DNA from: Leishmania martiniquensis
Lineage: Eukaryota; Euglenozoa; Kinetoplastea; Trypanosomatida; Trypanosomatidae
Reading direction: 5' to 3'
NCBI RefSeq assembly: GCF_017916325.1
Contig: NC_090168.1
Location: 505,692 to 569,691, forward strand
Length of the DNA stretch: 64,000 nt
In this document: positions 42,994 through 51,965 of the stretch, in pieces
How the letters are laid out: every line of letters starts with the position of its first letter
How positions within the stretch are numbered: position 1 is the first letter of the stretch
Notes under the pieces: generated by a model
What the model was told of the DNA's origin: nothing
The model's input: the letters and a program-made list of their open reading frames with translations, nothing else
Databases searched by the model: none
Made by a program: the position numbers and the translations under genes

Positions 42994-43579
42994 CGCCCCC
43001 ACCCTCTGCGGCGGAGGAGGGGGGCAAGAGGCTATTGGTGGGTGTAGGAGCAGGTCCACCGTGCCGCTCTCCCTCCTCGCCTCCCTCGCGCAGCTCATTA
43101 CCGCACACGCCCAGAGGTGAAGAGACGGTGCCCCTGTATAAAAAGGGGGGAAGCAGTGGAACCTGCGCACTTCTCCTCGTTTCTGGTCTCTGCCGTTCTC
43201 CCCGCCACAAGAATTCGTTTCCTCCATGCGGAGATTACTCTTTCGTTCGCTCTGCAGAGGTGTTGCGATGAGTAGTCGCCGGCGCGGCGTAAGGCAGCCT
43301 ATTGTGTTGTTTAGGCGTTGGTGCAGCGCCAACAGCGCGCGGTGCAAATCGGCATATGGCCGTGAAGAGCACGCTTGTGTGACAAAGAAAGGGCTGACGC
43401 AATGTTGGGCGTTTGTGTGTCGCTCTCCAGCGCCACCTCTTCCTCTACTCCTCTCTCTTGTCGCCTGTCATCCTATCTCCTTTTTGTGTGTGTGTGTGTG
43501 CGCTCATCACGTCCGCTTGCTTGTTGTGCCTGATATACGCCGGCGTGTGGCGTCGTCTTTTTTTTCTTGTGCTTTGAGC
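42994..43579. other. Intergenic region
   Basis: Spacer with a C/T tract and AG at about 43209-43210, followed by an ATG at 43226 that opens a 162-codon frame (43226-43714). Its first 65 codons look presequence-like (MRRLLFRSLCRG), but the frame then runs through C/T tracts and a TG repeat, so it is not accepted as a gene. Confidence 0.5.
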
Positions 43580-43581
43580 AG
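43558..43581 (+). promoter_or_regulatory. Predicted trans-splice acceptor of a small gene
   Basis: A T8 run and T/C tract end in TTTGAGCAG with AG at 43580-43581 (alternative 43576-43577). It is followed after 13 bases by an ATG at 43595. This is a strong acceptor not explained by any of the large genes. Confidence 0.55.
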
Positions 43582-43594
43582 TGGGAGGGGAAAT

Positions 43595-43820
43595 ATGTTT
43601 GGATGGCTTCCAAGTGCATACGCGGCTGTCCCACCCACTCACCGTGCTACTGACTGCAGCTTTGGGCCCGGATCTCAAGCGCCTGAGGAGCAACGCGTGT
43701 CCATCTTACTTTGAAGGCGAAAAGAAGCGCGAGCCTGAAGCGTTGCATCGTGTAGATTTCCCTGGGGTCTACCTTCTGGAACCGCGCACGGACCCGTGCA
43801 AGTGTACAAGCCATGCATAG
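43595..43820 (+). pseudogene. Candidate small gene broken by one frameshift
   Basis: Right after a strong splice acceptor, ATG 43595 opens a frame beginning MFGWLPSAYAAVPPTHRATD, which stops at 43714. The protein-like character moves to another frame near 43663-43672 (around TTTGGGCCC), where a second frame reads LKRLRSNACPSYFEGEKKRE and on to DFPGVYLLEPRTDPCK before TAG at 43820. One base gained or lost would make a product of about 75 residues. It is either a sequencing error in a real small gene, a recent pseudogene, or coincidence. No family is recognised; the size would suit a small mitochondrial subunit, but that is a guess. It sits between two tandem WD40 paralogues. Confidence 0.4.
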
Positions 43821-43963
43821 ATCTGTTTAGAGTCGACTACGCACAGACACATACGCGCACATTGCTTATCATAGACTTTGATAGAACCATCTAGCCACGT
43901 TCTCCATCCACGGCACGCATACAAAGATAGACGTACACGTAGGCGTCAGCTCAGCAATAAACG

Positions 43964-46378
43964 ATGCCATCACCGCAGCTGCACTCGGTGGCCTCCGAGC
44001 TGCTCGTGAAAGATCGCACTCTCATTGTTCCGGCTCCGCCTTTGTCCATTACCACCGTCGGCGACGTGGTGTGGATTGCGTTCTCAGACGGAAAGGTCGA
44101 AGTGCGTAACACACGCACCGGTGAGGTAGTGCGTCGCTTTGAGCCGGCTGTGTCAGCCGTCTCCGCACCCTTTCTCACCGACTCGAGTGATGTCAATCTC
44201 TTCTCGAGCGTGGCAAATCGGATTTCCGCCACTCCCGCCATCGGCGTTGGTGGTGTCACGGGCACGCCCACGCTGCTAAAGGGACACAAAAGCAAGGATG
44301 CCGCAACCGCGCTTGTCGGTTGCACTACCATCATGGTTCGCGCACTTTTGGCAGTGCTGACGATAGACGGTGACGCGCGCGTGTGGATGGGCTTATCCAA
44401 CGGCTGCATCGAGGTTCATGATGGCGGCGTCTTTCCCAGCGGCAGCGGCGACACCGCTTCCGGTGTGTCGAGCCGCCCTTTGGCACGTGGCCTCCTCTAC
44501 CTTTTGCGCAAGCATACCGCAGCCGTGACAAGCCTTGCGGAGTTTGGCGGCTACGTCTACTCGGGTAGCGAAGACTGTCAGATTCTGCAGTGGCGTGTGT
44601 GTCACCCGGCGCACGCACGTCTCTTCAGCAGTCACTGTCCGCATGACGGGCCCGTCCGCTGTTTGTATGCGGAGGGCAACGCACTCGTCTCTGGATCCGA
44701 TGACTGCACGGTGAAGGTTTGGGACATTGGAGAGTGCACGATGCGACTGACAGGGTACTTTCACGCGCAAAGCGGTGGAGTACTGTCTTTGTGCCGCGTT
44801 GGAGAGCACATGTGGTCTGGAGATGCGTCGGGGCGAGTGGTGCAGTGGCACCTTCGCACCTGCGAAGCCGTCAGCATTCACGCCCCGCACAGCGGCCGCG
44901 TGTTGTCGCTCTGCCGCGTTGGGCATCGGGTATATTCGGGCTCGGCAGATGGCACCATGGGCATTTTCGATGCTGCCGACGGATTGCTATTGCATCACAT
45001 TCTGGGCCAGACGCTGGGCTGGGTGTCCGCTATTGAGTGCCCCGCCGAACTCTCCCGATTCGTCGTGTGGTCGGCCAGTGCGGATGGAGCGGTGCGGTGT
45101 TGGTATCAGGACGAGTATACGAATATGGCAGCAGACGAGAAGCGCTTCGACGACGGCTCGTGGTACGCCTCAGGCTCCACTCCATACCGCGAGTTCCGCG
45201 CCGCCGTTGGGCAGCGCACGCAGCGACTGAAGCAGCAGCTCGAGTCCATCGAGCATCGCGACAGCCAAGCCATGGAACTGCTGCGCCATTGCAGCAGGGT
45301 TTTCGGCGGCAGAGGCTCAGGGCTGGAAATGCAGCAGCAGCGGCTGCAGGACCAACTCGCCAAGGTAGAAGAGCGATGCCGCATCGCGCAGGAAAGCGTG
45401 TCAGCGAAGCGTCACGCGGTGGCACAGATGGATCGCGATATTGCTGCGACTCTGGCGCTGCTTCAAAATACGCGATGCGAGTTGAACCTGCTTCTTCCTG
45501 GAGAGGTAGAGCGGGTGCTGGCCAGCATTCCAACGGTGGCGACAGAGGATCTCGTCGCCTACATGCCACCGCCAGCTTCGGCGATGCTCGACACCGCCTA
45601 CACAGCGCCGCTTAACGCCACAAGCACCGCAGGCGCTGGAGCAAGTGCTCTTCCGCCACTTCCCACTGCATCAGCTCCCCTGTTACCATGCCCCGCGGTA
45701 GCAGCACCTGAATCTGCAGCGGTAGCTACCGCATCAACGCTAGGCGTCGGCGGGCCGCTGACAGGTGCACCGCCATCTCTCCCGCCGCCGTCTCTTACTG
45801 CGATGCCGCTGCCGGGAAGTGATGGCATGTCCATGCCAGCGCCGCAAAGCGTTCTTCCACTGCAGTCGCCGTCCTCAGCGCCCACGGTTGGAACATCCAT
45901 ATCAGCATCTACCGTAGGTGTCGCACCAGCGGCCACCACTGCGACTGCAGCTGCCTCGGCTGGCGTTGGTGTCGGCGCTGGTGCTGGTGTCGGTGCCGGC
46001 GCTGGTGCTGGTGTTGGTGTTGGTGCCGGCGCTGGTGTTGGTGTTGTTGGTGTCGGTGTTGGTGCTGAAGTTTTTGCTTCAGTAGGGGCGGGTGGCAGAC
46101 CTGCAGGAGTTGGCAAGGCTGCGGTCTTGGCCTCTCCTGCAGACGATGGTGTTAGTTGGACGAACCCGAACGTCGGCAATTACATTCAGCGCCGCTACTA
46201 CGGCGCCTTGCCGAGCCTTCGCACGATAGATCTAATGAAGCAGGAGCGGCGCCGCGGACGTCTTCCGCGGGTGAAGGTGGAGGCGCTACGCCGTGAAGGT
46301 TCTCGCTCCCTTAGTGCCGGCGCAAAGCGAGCGACAACACCTGTAGGCAAGACAAGCGCAGCGAAGGCGTCCGCGTGA
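43964..46378 (+). CDS. WD40 repeat protein, paralogue of the preceding one, 804 residues
   Basis: Same plan as the gene at 41176: a WD40 propeller at about 25-395 (VWIAFSDGKVEVRN, VYSGSEDCQILQW, LVSGSDDCTVKVWD, MWSGDASGRVVQW, VYSGSADGTMGIF), with one blade enlarged by a Ser/Thr/Gly insert near 70-110. A long coiled coil follows at about 415-510 (RLKQQLESIEHRDSQAMELL). The tail is Ala/Pro/Ser-rich and includes a Gly-Val/Gly-Ala repeat at about 666-702. The extreme C-terminus (about 732-800) is different and basic, with WTNPNVGNYIQRRYYGALPS, a motif echoed at the end of the third gene of the cluster (47341). Likely scaffold; partners unknown. ATG 43964 is the first Met and the propeller starts soon after. 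Confidence 0.93.
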   Translation: MPSPQLHSVASELLVKDRTLIVPAPPLSITTVGDVVWIAFSDGKVEVRNTRTGEVVRRFEPAVSAVSAPFLTDSSDVNLFSSVANRISATPAIGVGGVTGTPTLLKGHKSKDAATALVGCTTIMVRALLAVLTIDGDARVWMGLSNGCIEVHDGGVFPSGSGDTASGVSSRPLARGLLYLLRKHTAAVTSLAEFGGYVYSGSEDCQILQWRVCHPAHARLFSSHCPHDGPVRCLYAEGNALVSGSDDCTVKVWDIGECTMRLTGYFHAQSGGVLSLCRVGEHMWSGDASGRVVQWHLRTCEAVSIHAPHSGRVLSLCRVGHRVYSGSADGTMGIFDAADGLLLHHILGQTLGWVSAIECPAELSRFVVWSASADGAVRCWYQDEYTNMAADEKRFDDGSWYASGSTPYREFRAAVGQRTQRLKQQLESIEHRDSQAMELLRHCSRVFGGRGSGLEMQQQRLQDQLAKVEERCRIAQESVSAKRHAVAQMDRDIAATLALLQNTRCELNLLLPGEVERVLASIPTVATEDLVAYMPPPASAMLDTAYTAPLNATSTAGAGASALPPLPTASAPLLPCPAVAAPESAAVATASTLGVGGPLTGAPPSLPPPSLTAMPLPGSDGMSMPAPQSVLPLQSPSSAPTVGTSISASTVGVAPAATTATAAASAGVGVGAGAGVGAGAGAGVGVGAGAGVGVVGVGVGAEVFASVGAGGRPAGVGKAAVLASPADDGVSWTNPNVGNYIQRRYYGALPSLRTIDLMKQERRRGRLPRVKVEALRREGSRSLSAGAKRATTPVGKTSAAKASA
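45960..46068 (+). repeat. Intragenic minisatellite coding for Gly-Val/Gly-Ala
   Basis: Imperfect tandem repeats of GGTGT(C/T) and GGTGC(T/C)GG(C/T) units code for alternating Gly and Val or Ala. Slippage would change the length by multiples of six bases and keep the frame. It lies in the disordered tail of the second WD40 protein. Confidence 0.85.
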
Positions 46379-46822
46379 CAGAGGAAGATCGATGTGCTTA
46401 CGGGCGGTTCCTGCCGTCACTCACGACCGACGCCCCTCAGACTTTTTTCTCTTATCGCTGCGCATTCCTCTCTCTTCCCCTCTGTGTGTCGTACTTATTG
46501 AAGGCGCAAAGCGATACGCAAACCGGTCGATCGCTCGGCAGACTGCTTGCACAGAACCGTTGCTGCGACGAGTGGTACTGTGATAGTGTCGTCTTTTTTC
46601 TGTTTTTTCTGTTTTTGTTTTACTCTCCAAGGCACACTCCCTTCGCACCTGTGCATCTAGGAAAAGCAGTGAAGGAGCATGAAGTAGTGAACTCCTGTCG
46701 TCGGTGTACGGCAGCGGCTGCGCTTGCCTTCTCAACCTTTTCCACCCCCACCCTCCTCCCCTGGGAACTGAATGCGCTCGTCTGAAAGCGGCCTTTGAAG
46801 AGGGAGAACACCTGCTTCAAGA
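46379..46822. other. Intergenic region upstream of a micro-gene
   Basis: 3' flank of the WD40 paralogue, T-rich from 46591 to 46625, then a C/T tract (about 46729-46760). AG sites at 46787, 46799 and 46820 follow; they could serve as acceptors for the frame at 46823. An overlapping open frame at 46375-46785 runs through T runs and is not supported. Confidence 0.5.
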
Positions 46823-46954
46823 ATGTCATGGCGCGCGCCCGAAAAGGAGGCCGTGTGCGGCTTCTGGAGGAAGCCGACTGGGATGCAGACAGAGGCGTGC
46901 ACTGAGGTCGCGCAGAAGAATGTCCACGCGCTGCACCAAAAGCACCAGCCCTGA
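46823..46954 (+). CDS. Candidate micro-protein gene, 43 residues
   Basis: Short ATG frame starting MSWRAPEKEAVCGFW and ending HQKHQP before TGA. More than 80% of its codons end in G or C, the same bias as the large genes and unlike the flanking spacer, and a C/T tract with nearby AG sites lies about 60-90 bases upstream. The product is hydrophilic, with two Cys (residues 12 and 26) and no membrane segment or known motif. It lies between the second WD40 gene and the proline-rich gene. It is too short for standard gene finders and deserves annotation as a candidate; a short chance frame with biased codons remains possible. Confidence 0.45.
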   Translation: MSWRAPEKEAVCGFWRKPTGMQTEACTEVAQKNVHALHQKHQP

Positions 46955-47340
46955 CTCCTGTTTATCCCGAGCGTATGGATGACCTTAACCGCTCGCCGAA
47001 GAAAACGAAACAGTCCTTCCCCACCACCTCCGCGTGCTTTCTCTGTATGTGTGTGGGTGTGGGAAAATGGGACCTCGTGACTGCCCGCTCACCCGCACAT
47101 ACACACGCGCACACACACATACACACACGTGGCCAACGTGCACGAAAGGACGAAGAGCGATTTAAAAACGCACTCGAGGAAAAACGTTGGCGTTGCTTTG
47201 CGGGTGTGAAGTAGGAGGGGGAGGGAGGATTTCTTTTTTTTCGCTGGCTTGTGCAGTTTCACGCGCGCATCTGGCGTGCGCGTTCGTCTCTGCCGCCCCC
47301 TGTCACGTAGGAAGGCGAGGCCTCTCCGGTCTCGCTCATA
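46955..47340. other. Intergenic region
   Basis: Contains CA microsatellites (47097-47129) and a pyrimidine-rich stretch ending in CACGTAG, with AG at 47309-47310, the likely acceptor for the next gene. No ATG lies between it and 47341. Confidence 0.6.
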
Positions 47341-48651
47341 ATGGAATCCTTCATGACCCCCTTCGTTCCACCGCCGCCACCGTCTGGGGTTGTGGTACCT
47401 TCGCCGACGCCAGAGATGCTCGCGGTGCAGCCCGTCTCTGTTCCAGCGGCCTCCAATGCAGCAGCTGCCGCTGCTGCGGGCGAGGTGAGACCAGGTGGTG
47501 TCGCACTCGACATGTCGAACCTCTTTGGCCCCCCAAAGAATGTTGCCAAGCAGTCGCTGCCTCCGTGTCTGCGGAAAAAACTCGTCACATCTAACTCCGG
47601 CGCCTCACCAAGCGCAGCCACCGCAACTCCACCGCCGGAGGTTGTTGCCACGGCGTCTAAATCACCGCCGGCGTCGGCGGCCACCAGACCTGCTCTCGCT
47701 GCAGGGCTACCTAACACGTTGGTAGATCAGAGAAGCGTGGAGGTGAACAACCCGTCGCTATCTTCGCTGCCATCGGCAGCTGACGTGCTTCCGCAGCCTG
47801 TGGTCAATGCGCCTGTGGCGGTGATGCGCAAGTCCCTCCCCATCGAGTCGTTAATCACCTCGCCCTTACCCTCTGCCCTACTGCCGAACGCATCTGGCAT
47901 GGGCAGCGTGGCCACAGCCGCGCTCAGTGCCCCTCCACTGCCGCTAGATTCGGTGTCACTGCCACCGCCAGGGCGTCCTGTCGTAGAGGCTGTCCCCTCG
48001 CTCGCGGACAGCACGGCCGCTCCGCTGCCTCTCGGCTCATCGGCAGCATCACCAGTACCGCGGACTACTACAGACGCTCTGACGCCCCTTCCAGCGCCGG
48101 TCTCCAGTGCCACCGGGGCGTCGGCATTGCCTCCTCCAGCGCCAGTCGGCCAGTCCCCCCCGGTGGCCGAGGCGGCGAAGCCTCAAGGAACAGTGCAGTC
48201 AACTCAGCCAACCTCATCCTCGGCTGCTATCAAGGCCACCGCTCACACTGAGCAAGAACCGGTGTGTGGGCCACGGCCTCCACTGCCACCACCCGCGTTT
48301 TCCCTGATTGCGCCACACGTCATCTTTCAGGGTAAAGAACAGCAGGTGGTTGTGCCACCTCTGGCGCCTGTTCCTTGGCGCGAGAAGAAGCTTCCCGGCG
48401 CGGCCGTCGGTTCTGCGGGTACCTGGTACAATCGCTATGACCTGCAGCCCTCCCCGTCTTCAGTCTTTGCGCAGCACTACGGCAGCGGGCCACTGGTCAC
48501 CCCGACCACTCGTCAGCAGTGGACGTCAAACGCTGTCATCAACTCTGCCAAGGCAAAGAGCAACTGGCGAGAAACCTACTGGCGACACGTGGATGTTCAT
48601 TGCTACGTCGCGCGGCGCTACTTTGGCGCCCCACCGCCGTTGGAGCAATGA
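47341..48651 (+). CDS. Proline-rich protein without WD40 repeats, 436 residues
   Basis: Almost the entire protein is Pro/Ala/Ser/Val-rich and predicted disordered, beginning MESFMTPFVPPPPPSGVVV, with several short polyproline runs. Only the last 90 residues or so look ordered (VVPPLAPVPWREKKLPGA, then TWYNRYDLQPSP and a Trp-rich end). The C-terminus CYVARRYFGAPPPLE resembles YIQRRYYGALPSL at the end of the neighbouring WD40 paralogue, and both are preceded by a WT-x-N segment. It thus looks like a relative of the tail of that protein without the propeller, or a co-evolved partner. No signal peptide or membrane segment. Function unknown. Confidence 0.85.
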   Translation: MESFMTPFVPPPPPSGVVVPSPTPEMLAVQPVSVPAASNAAAAAAAGEVRPGGVALDMSNLFGPPKNVAKQSLPPCLRKKLVTSNSGASPSAATATPPPEVVATASKSPPASAATRPALAAGLPNTLVDQRSVEVNNPSLSSLPSAADVLPQPVVNAPVAVMRKSLPIESLITSPLPSALLPNASGMGSVATAALSAPPLPLDSVSLPPPGRPVVEAVPSLADSTAAPLPLGSSAASPVPRTTTDALTPLPAPVSSATGASALPPPAPVGQSPPVAEAAKPQGTVQSTQPTSSSAAIKATAHTEQEPVCGPRPPLPPPAFSLIAPHVIFQGKEQQVVVPPLAPVPWREKKLPGAAVGSAGTWYNRYDLQPSPSSVFAQHYGSGPLVTPTTRQQWTSNAVINSAKAKSNWRETYWRHVDVHCYVARRYFGAPPPLEQ

Positions 48652-49658
48652 GTATGTATACACACATGTAATAGTGTACTCCAGCACTATGTATTTGGGC
48701 GTGAGGAGGGACGGGCAACCCCCCACACACACACACAGACACACACACGTTCGCACACATCGGGGAAAGCGGCGACGCCGCGCTATGCCCAAGATGTGGT
48801 TTCGGTGCCTGTCCCGCTCTCTTGTATGTATCAATGTTGTCTTTTCCTCGGTGAGCGCTTGATAAGAGGAAGACATGCGTACAGAGGGATGCACACATAC
48901 AGAGTTCGGCAAAGGGCAACAGAAAAGCGAGTGCGCAGTCGGGCGTGACAGATGTTTCCCTGACGCCTGAGAGAGAAAAAAGCAGCAGCGGCCATGGTCG
49001 AAGTGGAAAGAATAGTGTGCACGCACTGGTTGCTCTTCCACCGTATTAGCTCTACTTCGTGGTAGAGTCCACTAGCTCCGTCACGGCATCTGATTTGTAT
49101 CTGGTAAAGCATGCGATGCGCTCGTTGTCGCAGCCACCCGCTTCTTCTGAGCGACAGCGTAGGAGTAAGAGCTCTGCTGGCGTCTCATCTTTTCCAGCAT
49201 GATCTGTTCCACCTCGCACGCATCTTACTCCCTCCTCTCTCCCCCTTTTTCCGTCGCCCTGATTTGTCTTCGTGGTGGACGCATTACCTCACCCCCTCCT
49301 CGCCCACTCGCTCTTACAGTCACGGACAGATTGTGCATCGTCTCAGTAGGACGGCAGCGTGCCCAGGGACACACGGTCGTAGACGCCCTGAAGTGCACAC
49401 CGCGCAAGACCTCTGTGTTTCTTTCCTCCGTCAGCCCCCTCCCCCCCTTTGAACGCCTAAGGGCGGTAGTTGCGCGAAAGCAACTAGTGGCATAGTACGG
49501 CACGCCTCTCTATTCCGCTCGTGACAGTGGATAGCTGCGCTCCTGACCTTGGCCACACGCACCACCGCACAAGGAGAGCCGCAGCAGTCACGAAGGTTAC
49601 CGAAACGGCTCTGTGTTTGTTTTTCTTTCTCGCTGAGGTCTGGTGTGCTGCTGTAGCC
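48652..49658. other. Intergenic region
   Basis: CA/TG microsatellites (48723-48749), mixed sequence, and C/T tracts at 49225-49260 and 49430-49450. The leader of the next gene ends with a T/C tract and AG at 49636-49637 or 49655-49656. A few short frames (for example 49111-49452) lack codon bias. Confidence 0.6.
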
Positions 49659-50642
49659 ATGAGAGTGACGCGCTCCGCGCTTGCGGTTCACGCGTTTGTG
49701 CGGATGCCGCACCATCGCAGTGTGCCGCCAACAGGTCCGAGCGGCATCATCGTAAACCGCGATGTCCTGTTCCGCCAGTTTCGCGACTTTTACAGAACTC
49801 TTCAGCAGTCCACATTGGTAGATAAGGTGCACCTTATGGCCGAGCGCGCAGGTGTGGAGTCGCTGCGGGTGGCCGATCAGATGGCCTCCCTTGGACCTCT
49901 TCTACTGGGTATGCCGCTTACGGGAATGGAGCACCGCCTGTCCGAGTTCCTGGAAACAATGCGCTACGTTCGCGGGGCTGGCGGGCCGACCACAGTTTCG
50001 GCGTATCTGCAAGACAACGACGCGTGCCGATGCCATAGTGGCGATATCGTCTGCCTGCCGCAAGGGGTAGCGGTAGGCCATGGGCCGCGCACGAACGCGG
50101 CAACGCATCAGGTGCTGCGTGGCTTGTTCGGCGGTGACGCGGCTGACGGGGGCATGGACGGTCCGTCTGTCACGAGCCCAGGCCGCAGCAGCAAGTTCGA
50201 GGTGGTAACGCTGGAACAGGAGGGCGACGCGCCGCCGCTTGGGGACTACTTTGGGTTTGCCGGTAACAATCTACTGCTGGTGTGGAAAGACGAGCACGGA
50301 CTGTTAGCTGTCGATCAGCTGCAGCAGCAGGTGTCGAAGTCGGAGCCACCGTTGCAAGTTTTGTACCTCGAGCCTGGCTGCCACTTCCTAACCTTCTACG
50401 GTGTCGACTACACCCCCGATGTGCTCGTACAGAAGGGCTTTGAGCGCTCCATGGACACTCTCGCCGCGGCCGGCTTGAACCCGATCGCCGTGCAGTGGTC
50501 GGAGATGGACAAGCTGGGCATCTCGATGCGATCGGCTGTGATGGTGCTGAAGTTTCTCCAGAGTCCGTCGTCGACAGGCGGCCTCCTGCAGCGCAGTCGG
50601 AATCGTGGCAACCGCTGGGCAGCCAGTCAGATAACGCAGTAG
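49659..50642 (+). CDS. Pentein-fold (DDAH-like) protein lacking the catalytic Cys, mitochondrial type, 327 residues
   Basis: The N-terminus (MRVTRSALAVHAFVRMPHHR) is a good mitochondrial presequence. From about residue 70 the order of motifs follows dimethylarginine dimethylaminohydrolase and other guanidino-modifying enzymes: VADQMASLGPLLLGMPLTG then EHRLSEF (strand, Pro, helix start), SGDIVCLPQGVAVGHGPRTN at 127-146 (the G-D-h ... hGxxxRTN block), and LEPGCHFLTF at 238-247, where His242 aligns with the catalytic histidine. The C-terminal block KLGISMRSAVMVL (about 285-297) aligns with the region that carries the nucleophilic cysteine, but no Cys is present there. The fold assignment is by eye and the lost nucleophile suggests a non-enzymatic role, perhaps in a mitochondrial complex. 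The frame is open to a GTG at 49521; 49659 is the first ATG after the predicted acceptor. Confidence 0.75.
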   Translation: MRVTRSALAVHAFVRMPHHRSVPPTGPSGIIVNRDVLFRQFRDFYRTLQQSTLVDKVHLMAERAGVESLRVADQMASLGPLLLGMPLTGMEHRLSEFLETMRYVRGAGGPTTVSAYLQDNDACRCHSGDIVCLPQGVAVGHGPRTNAATHQVLRGLFGGDAADGGMDGPSVTSPGRSSKFEVVTLEQEGDAPPLGDYFGFAGNNLLLVWKDEHGLLAVDQLQQQVSKSEPPLQVLYLEPGCHFLTFYGVDYTPDVLVQKGFERSMDTLAAAGLNPIAVQWSEMDKLGISMRSAVMVLKFLQSPSSTGGLLQRSRNRGNRWAASQITQ

Positions 50643-51965
50643 AGAAAGCACGATGAAATCGGTGCGCGTCAGAAGAGCCTTCGACTTTACTCGTTGCGGG
50701 CGCGGGCGCAGGTGTGGTGTGGATGTGTTCGGTGCACGCGCGAGTTCGTTTTCTCCGTGTTCTGCCACCCGACTCTGCGTCGTTGAGCATATACACGGGT
50801 GCTACCACCGGTGGGTTTAGTGTGAGGATTGCTTCTTTCTCCCCCCGCTGGCATGTGTTGCGATCATCGCGGTGGTTGTTGCGCGCGCTCTGCAGATCAG
50901 CGCCTCCGTGTCACTCTCTCCTGTCTGTATCTCACAAAGATGCTCAAGTGGATCTAAACGTGAGCAATGTCATTCAGGCGCGCGCGCACGCAGACCAAAA
51001 GGGCTTTCTGTGCGTATCTCCCGGCCTGTCACCAGTCGCTCCATGGTCTTCCGTCCCGGTGACGCCTCTGCCAAGCCTTTGTGGCGCGCCGCCTGGCATG
51101 TGCAGGAGTCGCCGTGGGCACAGCGAGGGAGGCGTATCGATGCGTGCTCTATTCTTCGGCTCAGCCTCCCTCACGGTTCGTGCCGTACACCGTTCTCTGT
51201 TCAAGCCTCCCCCCTTCCCCACCCACGCAAGTGCCTCCTGGCCACTTCAGCTCACGGTTCCGCAACACCACTTTTTCGGGCGCCAGCATGAATCTCCTCT
51301 TCGCTCCCCTCGTCTCGTGGTCTCTTGAGTACCGCTTCCAAAGCTCGTATCCCGCATAGCCACTGCGCGTCTTCTGTGAACTCTTCCTCCAGCAACGAGC
51401 AAGCGCCGCTCACGGTGACACGCGCGCGCCAACTCAGCCACTACCCGCCCTTCCGCCCTCTTCAGGGCAGAACCTCACCTTTTACAAAAGCAAAAGGAAG
51501 TGAGCAGAAGTGGCGCGGTCTTCCTTGATGCAGCCTGTGTCTGCACACACACCCTTTCCCCTCTTCTCCCTTCCACCACCACCACCAACACCACACACAC
51601 ACACACTCCGCCTTCGGTACCCCTCGCTGGGGCATATCCCTAAAGTTACTTATCCTCCCTCACCTGCATCTCTCGGATACGGTGTGCCGTGGGCACCTGC
51701 ATGCGTACGTATGCAGTGACAAGCTCGAGTTGCGCCTCAATTAAGATCTTCCCCCCCTCTCCTTCCCTCCCCCCTCACGCTAGAGTGTTACCCCAGTACC
51801 TGTTGTTTCGTCTCTTCTGGGCGCCTGCCTCATTTTTGTTCCATCTTTCCTTCCACCCTCCACCCACCCACCCCTCTCTCTTCTGGCCTCTTGGTCGCAC
51901 CTGACCGCAGGCGCAGTGCAGAAGGCAGAGGCGCTTCCTCAGTTGCGGCGGCGTTAGGAGGTTCC
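50643..51965. other. Intergenic region
   Basis: About 1.3 kb. A 204-codon open frame (50714-51328) and an overlapping one ending at 51359 have mixed codon use; the only ATG in the latter gives 24 codons. C/T and CA-rich sequence (51560-51606, 51840-51890) leads to AG 51909-51910, the likely acceptor of the next gene. No gene is accepted. Confidence 0.5.

Noticed and set aside
43226..43714. 162-codon frame with presequence-like start
   Set aside because: After about 65 codons it passes through C/T tracts and a TG repeat and contains a strong splice acceptor of its own; unlikely as one protein.
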